Shown in pieces: positions 41,416-52,957 of a stretch of DNA of 64,000 nucleotides. The stretch's first letter is position 1, and each line of letters begins with the position of its first letter. The position numbers and the translations under genes are program-made. The DNA comes from Vanrija pseudolonga (Eukaryota > Basidiomycota > Tremellomycetes > Trichosporonales > Trichosporonaceae), in assembly GCF_020906515.1 (NCBI RefSeq), contig NC_085855.1, positions 1,488,001 through 1,552,000 of the forward strand. Direction: 5' to 3'. The notes under the pieces were generated by a model. That model was not told the DNA's origin, made no database searches, and saw only the letters and a program-made list of their open reading frames with translations.

Positions 41416-44090
41416 ATGTCTTCTCTTGACCAACCTCAACTTGCTCAACACACACCTGTCGACCGCCGACAAGCTATAGCTGACTACTTCGGCCCTCTAG
41501 CGTCCACGTGCCCCAGCAGGCTTGCAGCCGTCCTCTTCCTCTACAATGTGAGTCGCCTCACAGCACCGGTCCGGATTCTAACCACGAACACAAGCCCCCC
41601 GATAACCACTCCTTCTTCTTCGACCGTTCCCTCGTCCCGTTCTTCGAGAAGACCCTCAACGCCGAGGAGCAGGACGGTCCGGCCCCCTCGCGATACTGCA
41701 CCCCAGACTGCATCATCACCCTCAACGGCCAGCCCGCACCCCGACACTACATGTGCCTCTGGGACAGCCAGCAGGGCCTACTGATCGCAGCGCTCGCGTT
41801 CCACTCGGCTGTGGCCCACCGCTATAGTGTCGGCCCTAGCGTCGTGCTGGCCGCCGCGACGGTGACTGCCGTGCGTGTCGGGTTGAACGAGCGCTGGATC
41901 AGACGCATGCGCGTCGTCGCCCCGCACCTGCTCGTACGCACGGGCCGTGTCTTCGAGGCACTGCCGGGGGTGCCACCCAACCATCGAGGCGGGGTGAACT
42001 ATCCGCCCGTCATCATGGCAGCTGCACCCATCGCCGCCAAGATCTTTGGAAGCCAACGTCCAACCCAGTCTTCCGCCGGCACCGGCCTCGCACAGGAACC
42101 CATCCCCAGTCAGCCAACAGGCGCGCAAGCAGCCGACACTGTTGCCACTTCGGTAGTCCACACATTCACCCCGCCGGTCACTACCTGCTTCGTCGCCCTA
42201 AGAGCTCAGGACCCCAGCGATCTCGAAGCCCCGCGACAGAGCCATGCGGGTACCACCACGTCGGTGAAGGCCGAGGCCAATCGCGGCGCGGTACACGTAC
42301 ACCGATCACCATCGGCCGCCCTGCTCTCCGCTGCCCCCACCCCTGTACAGCGAGGTCATGTCTGGACCCCAGTTATCGAGCACAAGTCGACATGGACCGC
42401 GCCATTGTCGAACTCTCCCATGGCGTTCGAAATCGATGCGCAGGTCACTTTCAAGACGGACGATGCCACGACACTCTTGCTGCCGAAGGTGGAGGACATG
42501 CACTCCTCGAATAGCCCATTCGCGAGCGACAACATCTCGAGCAGCTCGTTGGCGAGCAGTCTCGGGACTGCGGACGTCTCGGTCCGCGTCAGCGACATGA
42601 ATGGCCAGTCAATCAACGCCGATGCGGCGACACCGGCTTCAACCGGCAACAGCATCCCTGGAGGGCAGATCGAAGTCAGCATGACTATATTTCGCAGCCC
42701 CAAGAGCAGTGCCCCGGCAGCCCAGGGCATCGACGACTCCAACGTCCATGATCATCAGACCGCACTTGTGCAGACCCCTGGAGAGGAGCCAGTTGCCCAA
42801 CCAGTTGAGCCCAGTGCTACGGCACTCGCGGGTGAGGATGACACGAGTCCAGAGCACTCTACATACCGACCGCACACGCCGGTCAGTACCCCAGCTGTGC
42901 TTGACGAGACGACGCCAACCAAGCTTGCAACGCCAAAGAAGAAGCGCGTGCGTCGAAAGGCGAGCACGGCACCCGTCGGTCTCGCACCACCACCTGTGCC
43001 CCAACCCAGCACAGAAGAGGTCGAGGACGTCGCGGACGTCCCGCCGACGGAAGAAAAACTCGCCAAGCTGGCCGAGGCATACGCCGCCAAGTCTATCGAC
43101 GAGCTTGTGGCTGAGATCGAGGCGGCTGGGGAGCCTTCACCCGTGAAGAAGAAGCCGAAGGTGCGGAAGGGTAGCACTCGTCCGGGTGACCTTGTGGGGG
43201 CTGGGCTTCCCAACGTCCGAGCAGCGAAGACCGCCGATGCGTTACCGGCCCTACCCCCAACTGGTGAGCCCACCGCTGGTCGCCTATCCCACGTCAATAC
43301 CAAGCCCACCGAGGATGAGACGGCAACAGCATCGGCGACTATTCCAGCTGTCCGCCCCGTCGTGTCTGAGGAGCACGCCGCCACTCCGCCAGTCACACCC
43401 AAGAAGTTCAACCTCCGCAAGGGCAGCACTGTACCAGCAGCGATGGCTACTGAGCTAGGCGAGCCCAACGTTCCCACCCTGAACCCCAACACCACTGCGG
43501 GCGATATGAACTCCATGAACAATGGCGAGAAGGCCAGCAGGCTCGTACCCCCGGCGCTCGAGGAAACGACCTCTTCGTCCAGCTCATCAGCCGCAAGCTC
43601 GCGCCCGCAGACTCCTGTCGGCATCAGCATTGCCATCAACGCAGTCACGCCCGCAGCCCCGGAGACGCCGAAGAAGCGTCGCGTGCGTAGGAAGGGCAGC
43701 ACGGCGCCGACCGAGCCGGCCGCCGAAGATTCCACCAGCGTGCACGACGGGTCGCCGCTACCCAGCATCGACGTCGCGCCCACCGAGGAGGAGATGGCCC
43801 GCTTGGTCGACGAGTACGCAGCCAAGTCGCTCGACGAGCTCGTCGCGGAGATCGAGGCCGTCGGCGCCTTGCCCAAGAAGAAGCCCAAGCGGCGTAAGGG
43901 CAGCACCGTCCCTGAGACTGTCATGTGCCGCGCCGCCACCGCCGCCACCGCCTCCACCTCCACCGGCGTCTCTGCCGCCGAGACACGGCGCATGCCGCAG
44001 ACGTGTTACTGCAAGTCTTGTGAGAACCCACCTGCGCGGTGGAAGCGTATCGACGACACTGAGTCTGAGCGATCTGAGCACTCGGAGTAG
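41416..44090 (+). CDS. Large CFC-tail protein with repeated RKGST basic motifs
   Basis: Exon 41416-41547 (44 codons) and exon 41595-44090, intron 47 bases; 875 residues, three to four times the usual size. The front follows the family plan: SLVPFFEKTLNAEEQ, YCTPDCIITLNG (C-x3-C), and LWDSQQGLLIAALAFHSAVA. The long middle is disordered and repeats the block KKRVRRKGSTAP in five forms (RVRRKASTAP, KVRKGSTRP, NLRKGSTVP, RVRRKGSTAP, KRRKGSTVP) and twice the helix PTEEEMARLVDEYAAKSLDE. The tail is QTCYCKSCENPPARWKRI ending DDTESERSEHSE. The repeated basic blocks could contact nucleic acid (inference). A 412-codon opposite-strand frame is a shadow. Confidence 0.75.
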
Positions 44091-44376
44091 GTTGTGCGTC
44101 GTGATTTGCAGCGAGGACTGCCTGCTAGACTGGGGGCGGGCGGAAGAGCATCTGCAATGCTGAGACTGTGCACTCTTGACTATGGCTTGAATAGATCGTC
44201 TGCATGAACGTTATGACTGTGACGATGTAGGGACGGTGGGTGAACGTTGTAAAGCACATGACGAGAGCGAGAGCCAGACGACGGACGATGATCGGCTCGG
44301 CGCCCCCATCCGCCCTTCTCCTCAATTTGCACACACACACAACTCTCAACCACCCACACCACCTCAACACGTCACA

Positions 44377-46856
44377 ATGGTCTCCGGCGTCCGCCTCCTC
44401 AGCGCACGCGTGCCCTCCTCGCTGGGCATACACCCCGAGACGTTCGACACGATGTGGTGGGACATCCCAGAAGAGTTCCGCACCGTCGAGGTGCATATCC
44501 CCTCCCCTCCCAGCGCGCTGACACGCAGGAACTGAAAGAGAGCCTCTCGCTGTGGTTCACCCCTGAGGTGCGCGACCGCATCGTCCAGCCCATCATCGTC
44601 GACCACAAGTCACGCGTAGGTCCCACCGGGGTGAAGCCGGCGTGCTCGCCTGCGTGTGAGATGCGCGGGGAGGCCGCTTGGTCGTTCACCTCTGGTACCG
44701 ACGAGCATGTCGACTGGGCGGCTGTTCGGCGCCGTGTGTCCGGCGAAGTCGACGGCGTCGCCGGTGGGGCCATCGACGTGGACAGCGCCAACGCGACACC
44801 GTCGAGCAAGAAGCACAAGAACAGAAAGAAGAAGCGCAAGGACACGGCGGCGGCTGATGACGACGGGGCGGTGGGTGGTGGAGCGCCTACAGAGGAAAAC
44901 GTTGTCTCTTGCACGACGACAAGCCTCCCGACGACGCCGTCGACACCGTGCGCCAACGCCACCGTCAAGCCGTACCACCCGCTCACCCTTGACTCCAGCG
45001 ACAAGGACTGGCACAACGGCAGAGGCTTCCTCCAAGGCATCAACAACGTCACCTTGAACCCGGTATGGCAGTGCGACTTGACGCCCATCCCTGTCGACGA
45101 GGTGAGTCTAACACCAGGCTGTGCTGACGCAAGATACAACGTCGCATCATTGGCCTCTTTCGCCGGCCGGCAGGCTACATGATCGTTCCAGGGGAAAAAG
45201 TCCCAACGATGCGCTTCGTTGAGGATATGCAGAAGGGCCTCATGGACCCCCACGGGCCGGCGGCGCCGCGGTGCAGTGGCACCTGTGACCGCCCACCGGA
45301 GAGGTACTTCTACACCACAGCCTCGACACACCCTCTGCCTATTGGAGAGGTCATGAGGCTTCGCGACGAGGTGAGGGATCTCGCCAACGAGCACACCATG
45401 TTGTCCTATTGCGACCGCGTTCGGCCCTCCCTTGCGCCGGGTGAATCGAGGGAGTTACGGTTTGGGTGGGATCCCATGCCGAGCTACACCCTGCCCGCTG
45501 GTTCTGACGGCGACTCGACACGATATGGCCTGAACAGCGCCACACCCCAACAAGGAGACCGTGACGACGACAGTCTCGTCACTCGAACGCTGTCGATGTT
45601 CGTCACTGGGGGCTTACGCGCAGACGACGTCGATGAGGGGACAGCTCTGACGGCACGGAAGAAGAAAAAGCAGAAGAAGAAGAAGACCAAGAAGCGGACC
45701 TCGAACGTTGCACCGGCGCCAGCAGGGCTGGAAGAAGGCGAGCGAGCGGGCCAGGACGTCGAGGACGACGAGGCGATGGCTCCCGTCACAGGCGACATGT
45801 CGACGCGTTCGGCCAACGTTCACCGTCTGGCTGACCAAACGAGTGAGGGGTCAAGCCCAAAGGCAATTCAGTCACTGCCATGCTGGAACGCCCTTGTGCC
45901 TCGCTTCGAGGCGAACATCTTGCCTGGCGATCGGGAACACGCGCCGGGCGTCCTCCTAGGTCTTAATGACCGGCTTGAGCCGGCCTGGTACTACGACATC
46001 TCCGACATGGCATCTAACCAGGTGCGCTAGATGCCTCAACCTATACATGGTATCTAGCTGACAACCACAGCTCAAGATCAACCTCGACCGCTACTTCTCA
46101 GGACGGGGACAGCTTTCCTTCACGACGGCCATTACTATGGACCTCACAGACAACTACGGGTCGGCGCCAACCACGTGCAGCTGGCGCTGCAACCGCGGCA
46201 ACTGCGACGGACAGAAGCCATTCTTCTACACCACAGTCTCGCTGCATGCCCCAGACAAACAGCAGCTGGACCGCCTAATCGCTCTCAATTCATCGCGGTC
46301 AGTGGACCCGGTCGCGGAAATGGTAGTAGACTTCACCATGCGCATGGGAGTGCCGATCGACAACCCGCAAGAGGCAGCACGAGCCATCAGCGAACGGGCG
46401 CAGTCCAGCTCGTCCCGATTTCGGACGTTCCACCCTCCCGGTGGGCCAAGCAGCTCAGGGGCAGACGCACCTCGCGTAGAGGACCTCTCCGACTCGTGGA
46501 TGAACAACAGCGATGAGGACAAGGTGAGGACCGCGACGAAGAAGAACAGGAAGAAGAAGAGCAAGGGGAAGGGTAAGCAGAAGGAGTTCAAGTCCCACCC
46601 AGAACCGAGATCGGACGATGTCGACTCGCCGCCCCGCGACGTCTCGGTACTCGACGACGGTTCGACACACGCCGACGACGAGATGGACGCGGCCGACCTG
46701 TTCCGACTAGCGACCCCGTCCACCGCCGTCCCAGAGGCCGAGAACCCCACTCGGCTGACAGTGCTGGGAAGGAAGCAGACATGCTTCTGTGAGGAGTGCA
46801 TGAACCCGCCGGCGAGGTACGCGCGGCTCGACGATACCGACCTCGAGGACGACTAG
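44377..46856 (+). CDS. CFC-tail protein built from three fused family modules
   Basis: Four exons (44377-44490, 44529-45101, 45134-46021, 46071-46856) with introns of 38, 32 and 49 bases, all phase 0; 786 residues. Each intron is followed by a new copy of the family module: ELKESLSLWFTPEVRDRIV then ACSPACEMRGEAAWSF then KKHKNRKKKRKD; IQRRIIGLFRRP then RCSGTCDRPPERYFYTT then KKKKQKKKKTKKR; LKINLDRYFSGRG then TCSWRCNRGNCDGQKPFFYTT then KKNRKKKSKGKGK. Only the last module has the tail, QTCFCEECMNPPARYARL ending DDTDLEDD. This is best explained by fusion or internal duplication of tandem family genes with their intron retained. No stop interrupts the joined frame. Confidence 0.75.
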
Positions 46857-47169
46857 GCAGCGGGCGTTAGGCGTGTGGCGCGGCGGGGGATGGACGGTGT
46901 GCGGACTGGCGGTGTTGGGATGGGAGTGGGTTTTGGCGGCGGGGGGACAGTGTGCGCTTGTATGATACAATGCAGTATGTCCATATGTCTCGTCGAGACG
47001 CTGGGTGTTTGGTGGACACTGCGGTTGTATAGTTGACGGGACCAAGGGTCAGCTGGCGCGCCTGATTTCATTTCACCGCCTCGTTCCCACCACCCAAATT
47101 GTCATTTTGCCACTCACTCATTTCTCATCCACATCATCCACATCACACAGAACCCGTATCACACATACC
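46857..47169. other. Intergenic, nothing assigned
   Basis: 313 bases between two same-strand family genes, with a CA-rich leader at the end. No gene seen. Confidence 0.35.
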
Positions 47170-48686
47170 ATGGCATCACGGGGCACCCCAGCCCCCGACC
47201 CCACCCCGCCAATGGGTAACACCAAGCTCATGGTCAACTACGCGACCCTCACGGCGGAAATCAAGCCGAAGGACTACATCGCCGGCGCGACAGAGGTGCG
47301 TCGTCTTCCCTCCTCCCCACCCGCTGACGATGACAGTACCATGTTGGCCCCACCCCACTCTTCGGCAAGGAGGGACCAGACGTCTTCTCCGCCATCGTGT
47401 GGAAGCACCTCCAGCTCCCCTTGCACGACGCCGATGTCGTACCCCCCTCGGGGTGCGCGGAGAACGGCTTCATGTACGTGGGGGCCGAGTACTGCAACCT
47501 GCCTAGTGGCCCCAAGAAGCGACGTCGTCCCAACCGCAACAACCGCTCCAAGAAGAAGAAAAAGAACAAAGGAGCAACACTTGCAGCTGATGACGCCGAG
47601 GTTAACGCTGCCTTGGATGATGCTTCCGCCGCCGAGGGCAGCGGCACGGTCGGCGAGACGACCGACACGAAGCAGCAAGTGTCCGCCGAGCCGCCGACCA
47701 ATAAGACGCCCAACGCGACGGCTACTCAGCATACCCCGCCGAGCACCGAGGCACTCACCCAACCCAACGCCGTCTCACCGCCATCCACGCCCGCCATGCC
47801 GACCCCGGCGCCGAGCACAGTCGTGCCTTCCCCGCCCTCCGGGACGGAGCTCAACATCCCGACCTTCTTCGACTTCTTCAACGGCCTCATCAACTCCCTG
47901 CCGTGCGGCAACCTGATCACGAGACACAAGCGTCGCGAGCTAGCTGCAACTGCCGTCGGGCTCAGCTCCGCGAGTATCACCGTGCCGAGCGAGACAGCGC
48001 CCCTTAGGCCCAAGGAAGTCTTCCGCCCGGTGCCGCTGTCGTCCGACCCCAGACCCGGGGCGCCGACCACACCGCGACGCGTCGTGTCGCCGCCGCCCAA
48101 GTCTACTCGGACATCCGTCAGCTCTGCACGCCCTATAGCAGCCGAAAGCGAGGATCAGCCTGGGCCTGTGGTCGCGGACAGCACGCCCAACCCCGGTGTG
48201 CCGACCGCCCTGACGGAACACACCAGCTCCGTCGAGGCGCTCGACACACCTGCGGTGGGTACTATGAACACCCTACCGCCCACTCTCTCAAGTTCCTCCC
48301 ACGACAACTCTGATGGCATTGATCGCGACCCATCGACCACATCAACCCAAGAGTATATCATCCGCGACGAGATCATTATACTTTCGGGCAACAAGATCAG
48401 GCCGCATGGGGCAGCTCCAACTACCGCCATCGCCGCTTCGCCAGCTCCATCCCCGGTGGCATCGCCAATGGTGTCCACCCCGGTGCGTGTACCGAGCTTC
48501 GAGAGCCTCGACGAGGTGATAGTCTTCCCGATGATTGTCAACGGCAGACCCAAGCCCGAGCAGACTTGCTTTTGCGAGACATGCTGTAACCCGCCGGACC
48601 GGTACGCTAGGCTCGACGACACCGACCTCGAGGAGGACGAGGAGGAGGAGGAGGTGGATGCGACGCTGCAGTGGCAGCTCGTTTGA
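47170..48686 (+). CDS. CFC-tail family protein without a clear C-x3-C
   Basis: Exon 47170-47295 (42 codons) and exon 47337-48686, intron 41 bases (gtgcgt ... CTGAC ... ACAG); 491 residues. After the intron: VFSAIVWKHLQLPLHDADVV, then GCAENGFMYVGAEYCN where the usual C-x3-C is replaced by more widely spaced cysteines. Next come the basic block KKRRRPNRNNRSKKKKKNK, a long Pro/Thr/Ser-rich disordered middle with one hydrophobic island (IPTFFDFFNGLINSLPCGN), and the tail QTCFCETCCNPPDRYARL ending DDTDLEEDEEEEEVDATLQWQLV. The tail is extended by an acidic run. The function is unknown. Confidence 0.74.
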
Positions 48687-49101
48687 GGGATTCATTCTAC
48701 GTTAATGTACGTTCGTCGCGATTGACGTCGAGATACTAATCATCACCCAGCACAAGTATGGTCGCGTGTCTGTCACCATGGACTGTGTTGTTCGCCACCA
48801 TTTACTACAGAACGATGTTGCTTGTTCACCCAGTTTTGCTGGGTCTCGGCACACCCACAGTCTCCTTACTGTTTCATGACTGCTGAAGTTGTAGCCTCAC
48901 AACCCAATGCACAGCTCACTGACTTTAGCTGACCTTGGGATACTTACCTCGCCACACGCTTGATGAGCAGCCGAGCTAACTTCCGCAAGATGACAATGAC
49001 GTCGTGGCGTCGGCATGCTTCGGTCAGATCCACGCCGCAATCGCTCCCATCTCTGACCCACCTTGCAACACAACCCAACGTCCCCCACTCACTCACGAAG
49101 C
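48687..49101. other. Intergenic, nothing assigned
   Basis: 415 bases; no supported frame. CA/CT-rich leader before 49102. Confidence 0.35.
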
Positions 49102-49885
49102 ATGAGTATCCAACCCCTTCGACCCGGGTGGTCTCCGGTGGCCTACTTCCCCCCGCACAAGACGATCGGTGTCCACATCGCGTCGTTGACCAACATTTGG
49201 GTGGAGGATCACCCGTTTGTCATCCCAACCCAGGAGGTCAGTCTCTACCACGAACGCCATATCTGGCACCCAGCTGGTCGATGGCCTCCGTCCGTGGTTC
49301 ACCCCCGAGGCCAAGAATCTTCTTCTCCTTGCGGTCGACCAACATGCCCTCCAAGGGGACGCCGAGAGCCTCGTGATGAAATGCTCCCCGAAATGCAGCA
49401 ACCGTATCCGAAACTCAACCGAGCTCCAAGTCTACAATACGCCAGGCGCAGGAGCGTTCCTCCGCCGTGGAATCGAGGCCGGTTCAATTCCAACAGACGG
49501 CAAGGGACTGCCCCTTCCAACAGACGGCAAGGGACTGCCGGTTCCCAAGAAGAAGCGCCACCGCATGACGAAGAAGAAGAAACGCCCCGCGGCCCTGAAT
49601 GTTTCGGAGACCGAGGACAAGGTGGAACCCGAAGATGAGGGCTTCTTGGGAGATGCCGAGAGTGTGCCTTCCACCGCCGAGCCGGCGCATACTTCGATTT
49701 CCGAGGTGCAAGAGAAAGCAGACTCACCTCCACCGTTCGAACCGGAGGAGGAAGAGGCCACCACACCCATCAACAGCCCCGTCGTCAAAGCCTGGTACGA
49801 CCGCCCGGAGCAATCGTGCTTCTGCAACACGTGTCTCGACCCACCGGAACGGTATGCGCGAATCGACGACAGCGACTTGGAGTAG
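49102..49885 (+). CDS. CFC-tail family protein with a 21-base internal duplication
   Basis: Exon 49102-49236 (45 codons) and exon 49274-49885, intron 37 bases (gtcagt ... CCCAG, no clear CTGAC); 248 residues. Exon 2: LVDGLRPWFTPEAKNLLLLA, then KCSPKCSNRIRNSTELQVYN (C-x3-C), a duplicated heptad PTDGKGLPLPTDGKGLPV encoded by 21-base direct repeats, basic KKKRHRMTKKKKRP, acidic linker, and tail QSCFCNTCLDPPERYARI ending DDSDLE. WFTPE is shared with the first module of the gene at 44377. It converges with the next gene; only 119 bases separate the stops. Confidence 0.74.
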
Positions 49886-50004
49886 AGGCGACACCGGCCC
49901 CGGCACCACACAGTGTGACCGACTGTCGACCACCTCTCATCTCATGCATGTGGTGTTGCTCGAGAGCTAACCATCTACTAATACCAACTACTACCACCTA
50001 CTGC

Positions 50005-50794
50005 TTAGTCCTCGAGGTCGCTGTCGTCGATACGGGCATAACGGGCGGGAGGGTTCTCGCACTCCTCGCAGAAGCAAGTCTGGACCTTTCGGGTGGCACG
50101 TGGGCGAGCGGTCGGTGCCGCTGGGAGCGGGAGCGAGGTCGAGCCCGTCGTGTCGGCTGCAGCGTCGGCAGACTCTACAACGCTGAGGGTGGTGAATGAG
50201 CCGGGGTCGGTCGGGGTGGTCGTGTCGTTGTCGCTGGTCGACTGGACAGGAGTCGCAGTGGCAAACAGTTCGCGCATCATGGCGCAAAATAAGTCCGTGA
50301 AGCACTTATGACAAGAGCTGGGGATAACGTTGCGTGTTGACGGTGTGCCCGCCTTGACCTTCTTGTTCTTCTGTCGCTTCGTGTTGCCCGACGACGACTT
50401 TGGGAGGTTCGGCTTCGTGAGGTACGCAATGTTGCGCGGCGACTGGCTGTCGTAGAGAAAGCGCGGGTGATGGAACATCACTTCGCACTTGTCACCACAC
50501 TTGGCGGTGATGTTCTTGTTGACGTGGTCCATAACCCAGAGGAAGAACACCTCGGAATGCTTGCTGAACCAAATGCCGAGGTGGTACTTGAGCTGAAGGG
50601 CTGTTAGTTGGGCGAGAGAGAGCGTCGAACCGACCCACGTCGTCGATATCTTGGGGCGCACCATCCCACAACTCGGCCTTGTAGCCATCGGTGTGCAGGC
50701 CGATCGTGAACGTGCCGTCGACACCGAATGCGAGGGCCTTGCACAGCGGATCACAGCCGTCGCAGCACGGCGGCAGGGCGCCTGTGGTGAACAT
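50005..50794 (-). CDS. CFC-tail family protein with cysteine-rich first exon
   Basis: Exon 1 50639-50794 (52 codons) and exon 2 50005-50592, intron 46 bases (gtgggt ... CTAAC ... TTCAG); 247 residues. Exon 1 reads MFTTGALPPCCDGCDPLCKA, then TFTIGLHTDGYKAELWD, a layout shared with the minus-strand genes at 51082, 54513 and 56453 (Cys-rich start, then TIGLHxxGL). Exon 2: LKYHLGIWFSKHSEVFFLWV, KCGDKCEVMFHHPRFLYD (C-x3-C), basic KRQKNKKVKAG, a second cysteine pair CHKC, and tail QTCFCEECENPPARYARI ending DDSDLED. A longer unspliced frame reaching to 51003 is a shadow. Confidence 0.75.
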
Positions 50795-51081
50795 GCGGCT
50801 GGTGTATGACGGGTTGGGGAGTGTAGAAGGGACTGAAGTTCTGATGTAGTTGGCGTGTTGGGAGACGATGAGTAGAAGAGAGGGAGGAAGAAGGAAGATG
50901 AGTGGCCAAACACTGGTTGTGTGCGCGACAGGGGGTGTTGGCGGTGCGACACACCAGAACAATAACGCAGCTCACTGCGTACCCCAGCTGCATCACCCGC
51001 CATTGCATCACTGACTCAAAGCGCACGCTCTAACACAATGATGCATGCTATCTGGGCTGATGAATCTACTGATGGGCCCAA

Positions 51082-51829
51082 CTAGTCCTCGAGGTCACTG
51101 TCGTCGAGGCGGGCGTAGCGGGCGGGCGGGTTCTCGCACTCTTCGCAGAAGCAGGTCTGGGGGCGACGGGTGGTGCGCGACGGGATGGTGGTGGCCACAA
51201 CTGGAGATGGCGGCGGGAGCACGTTGCCGTCGGAGGTGGAACTGGTGGACGACTGGTCCGTCGATGACGGGGCCGTCGAGGTGGCGCCCTCGACCTCGTG
51301 GCGTGAGGCAAGGGCTTTACTCTTGGCGCAGCGCCAACATGACCCAACCCGCAGACGACGAGACGGGTCCGCGACCACCTTGCCCTTGCCTTTCTTTCTT
51401 GACGTCTTGACGCTGGGTGTTGAGCTGTCTGGCGGATCGACACAGCCCTCCAAGTAGTGGAATCCGGGCTGCACCACACTCCCATACGAAAAGCGATATC
51501 GGCCAAGGGTGGGGCACGTGTCGAAGCACTCGGGTGGCGGGTCATGCTTGCTACCGACGGACAAGAATCCGTCGGCGATGTCCCAGGCGCGATCGGTGAA
51601 CCAGAAGCCGAGGTGGTACTTGAGCTTTGGGGGTGTGAGCTTGTGCTGGTACTGCACAAGGAAGGCGACTAACCTCTGATTCGTCATCTGGGGGGTTGGG
51701 TGACATCTGGGGGTTGAGCCCGTTCTGGTGCAGACCGATCGTGTACGTGTTCGCAATGCCGTAGTAGAAGGCGGTACAGTCCGGAGGACAACGCGCGTTA
51801 CCGCACGGCATGAGGGTGTGAGTGTACAT
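51082..51829 (-). CDS. CFC-tail family protein, member of divergent pair 1
   Basis: Exon 1 51674-51829 (52 codons: MYTHTLMPCGNARCPPDC, then YTIGLHQNGL) and exon 2 51082-51624, intron 49 bases (gttagt ... AAAG); 232 residues. Exon 2: LKYHLGFWFTDRAWDIADGF, ECFDTCPTLGRYRFSYG (C-x3-C), basic KTSRKKGKGKVVA, CWRC, and tail QTCFCEECENPPARYARL ending DDSDLED. It is divergent from the GPKHL gene at 52077, with 247 bases between the starts. The same arrangement recurs at 52958/53512 and 54513/55475. Exon 1 has its own CxxxC-like cluster, so the protein may bind metal at three sites (inference). Confidence 0.76.
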
Positions 51830-52014
51830 TGGGCAAGGTGCGAGGAGATCTGTGACGTGACGAGGTCTAAGGTGGTAGTGAAGGCAGTGGTGAGTGGGGA
51901 GAAGAAGCCAGAAGCCGGGACGCGGTGCGTGGGTTGTGCGACTCGCCCACGCGAGGGCAGCGGGCGACACGAGGCAACCCACCGCCCGTCTTCCCTGCGT
52001 CTTTGTCTTCTGTT

Positions 52015-52018
52015 CTCC

Positions 52019-52049
<31 letters not shown>

Positions 52050-52053
52050 CCCT
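52015..52053. repeat. CT microsatellite in the leader of the gene at 52077
   Basis: A nearly pure CT tract of about 35 bases ending 24 bases before the ATG. Pyrimidine-rich leaders are common here, but this is the longest. Confidence 0.85.
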
Positions 52054-52076
52054 CCTTCCAACCACCACCGACAAGA

Positions 52077-52838
52077 ATGCGTCCTCAGCACTCAAAGTCC
52101 AACTGGGCTGGTCCTAAGCACCTCGAGGAGTTCGCCGACTGGGTCAACCACTGGCCAGTGAACGCATTCACCGGGCCGGTAGACAAGGTGAGCATGCCAC
52201 CGTCGTCACCGCTAACACCGCAGCTCAAGGCCTCCCTCGACGGCCTCTTTACGCGCGACGCCTTCGCCGCCAAGCTCAAGATCACCATGGACCCGTACCT
52301 CTCGACCAGGAACGAGACCAACACGCCCTGCCCCGACGACTGCAAGTGCTGCAACTGCGCACACATACGCAAGTTCTTTGTCGGGCACCCCTTCACCCCT
52401 GGCGACTTCGCCGAGTGGAAGGAAGGCTTCGATACCGCCGTCGCGGCGCGCAAGGCCAAGGCTGAGAAGGCTGCCGAGCGCAAGAAGGCCAAGCGCGCGG
52501 CGCAGAAGGCCCGTAAGAAGGCCGCCGCTGCTGCCGCGAGCGAGAGTGACGGCGACGGCGATGACGAGGAATCCGTGTCCCCCAGTGGCGAGGCCGACCG
52601 CATCACCACCACTGCGGTTGCTCCCCGCCTCGCACCTGACACAAACACCAAGCCCACCGCCGCCCACAAGCCTGGCACCGCCTCGTTCCACGCGTCGGCG
52701 GAGCACATGCTGGCTCGCCTGCTCGACACCAACTACCTCTGCCCCCTCTGCAGCCCCTGCACAGCGCTCATCTGCAAGAAGAAGCACTTCGGCCTCCCCA
52801 ACGATGCGGCCCACGACCACTGGGACGGCTTGCACTAG
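52077..52838 (+). CDS. GPKHL-type protein, partner in divergent pair 1
   Basis: Exon 52077-52187 (37 codons: MRPQHSKSNWAGPKHLEEFA) and exon 52224-52838, intron 36 bases (gtgagc ... CTAAC ... GCAG); 241 residues. Exon 2: LKASLDGLFTRDAFAAKLKI, TMDPYL, then TPCPDDCKCCNCAHIRKFFV (C-x3-C within a denser Cys cluster), then AVAARKAKAEKAAERKKAKR, a long basic Ala/Lys helix. An acidic Ser/Asp stretch follows, and a C-terminal cysteine patch YLCPLCSPCTALICKKKHF. This C-terminus replaces the CFCEEC tail. Relatives at 53512 and 55475 share every element. The ATG at 52077 is chosen over the upstream in-frame one because it matches those relatives. Confidence 0.76.
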   Translation: MRPQHSKSNWAGPKHLEEFADWVNHWPVNAFTGPVDKVSMPPSSPLTPQLKASLDGLFTRDAFAAKLKITMDPYLSTRNETNTPCPDDCKCCNCAHIRKFFVGHPFTPGDFAEWKEGFDTAVAARKAKAEKAAERKKAKRAAQKARKKAAAAAASESDGDGDDEESVSPSGEADRITTTAVAPRLAPDTNTKPTAAHKPGTASFHASAEHMLARLLDTNYLCPLCSPCTALICKKKHFGLPNDAAHDHWDGLH

Positions 52839-52957
52839 TTGGGCTGAACACGCGAGGCATGCCGAGCAGCGTTAGGCAGTGATGCACATCGTCCTCATTA
52901 TATGCATACGCCTTGCGACTGACCAGGTACATGCATACTGACACGCGCCCACTTTAA

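Noticed and set aside
42755-43993. 412-codon open frame on the minus strand
   Set aside because: Antisense of the repetitive middle of the CFC-tail gene at 41416; the plus-strand frame ends in the conserved tail.
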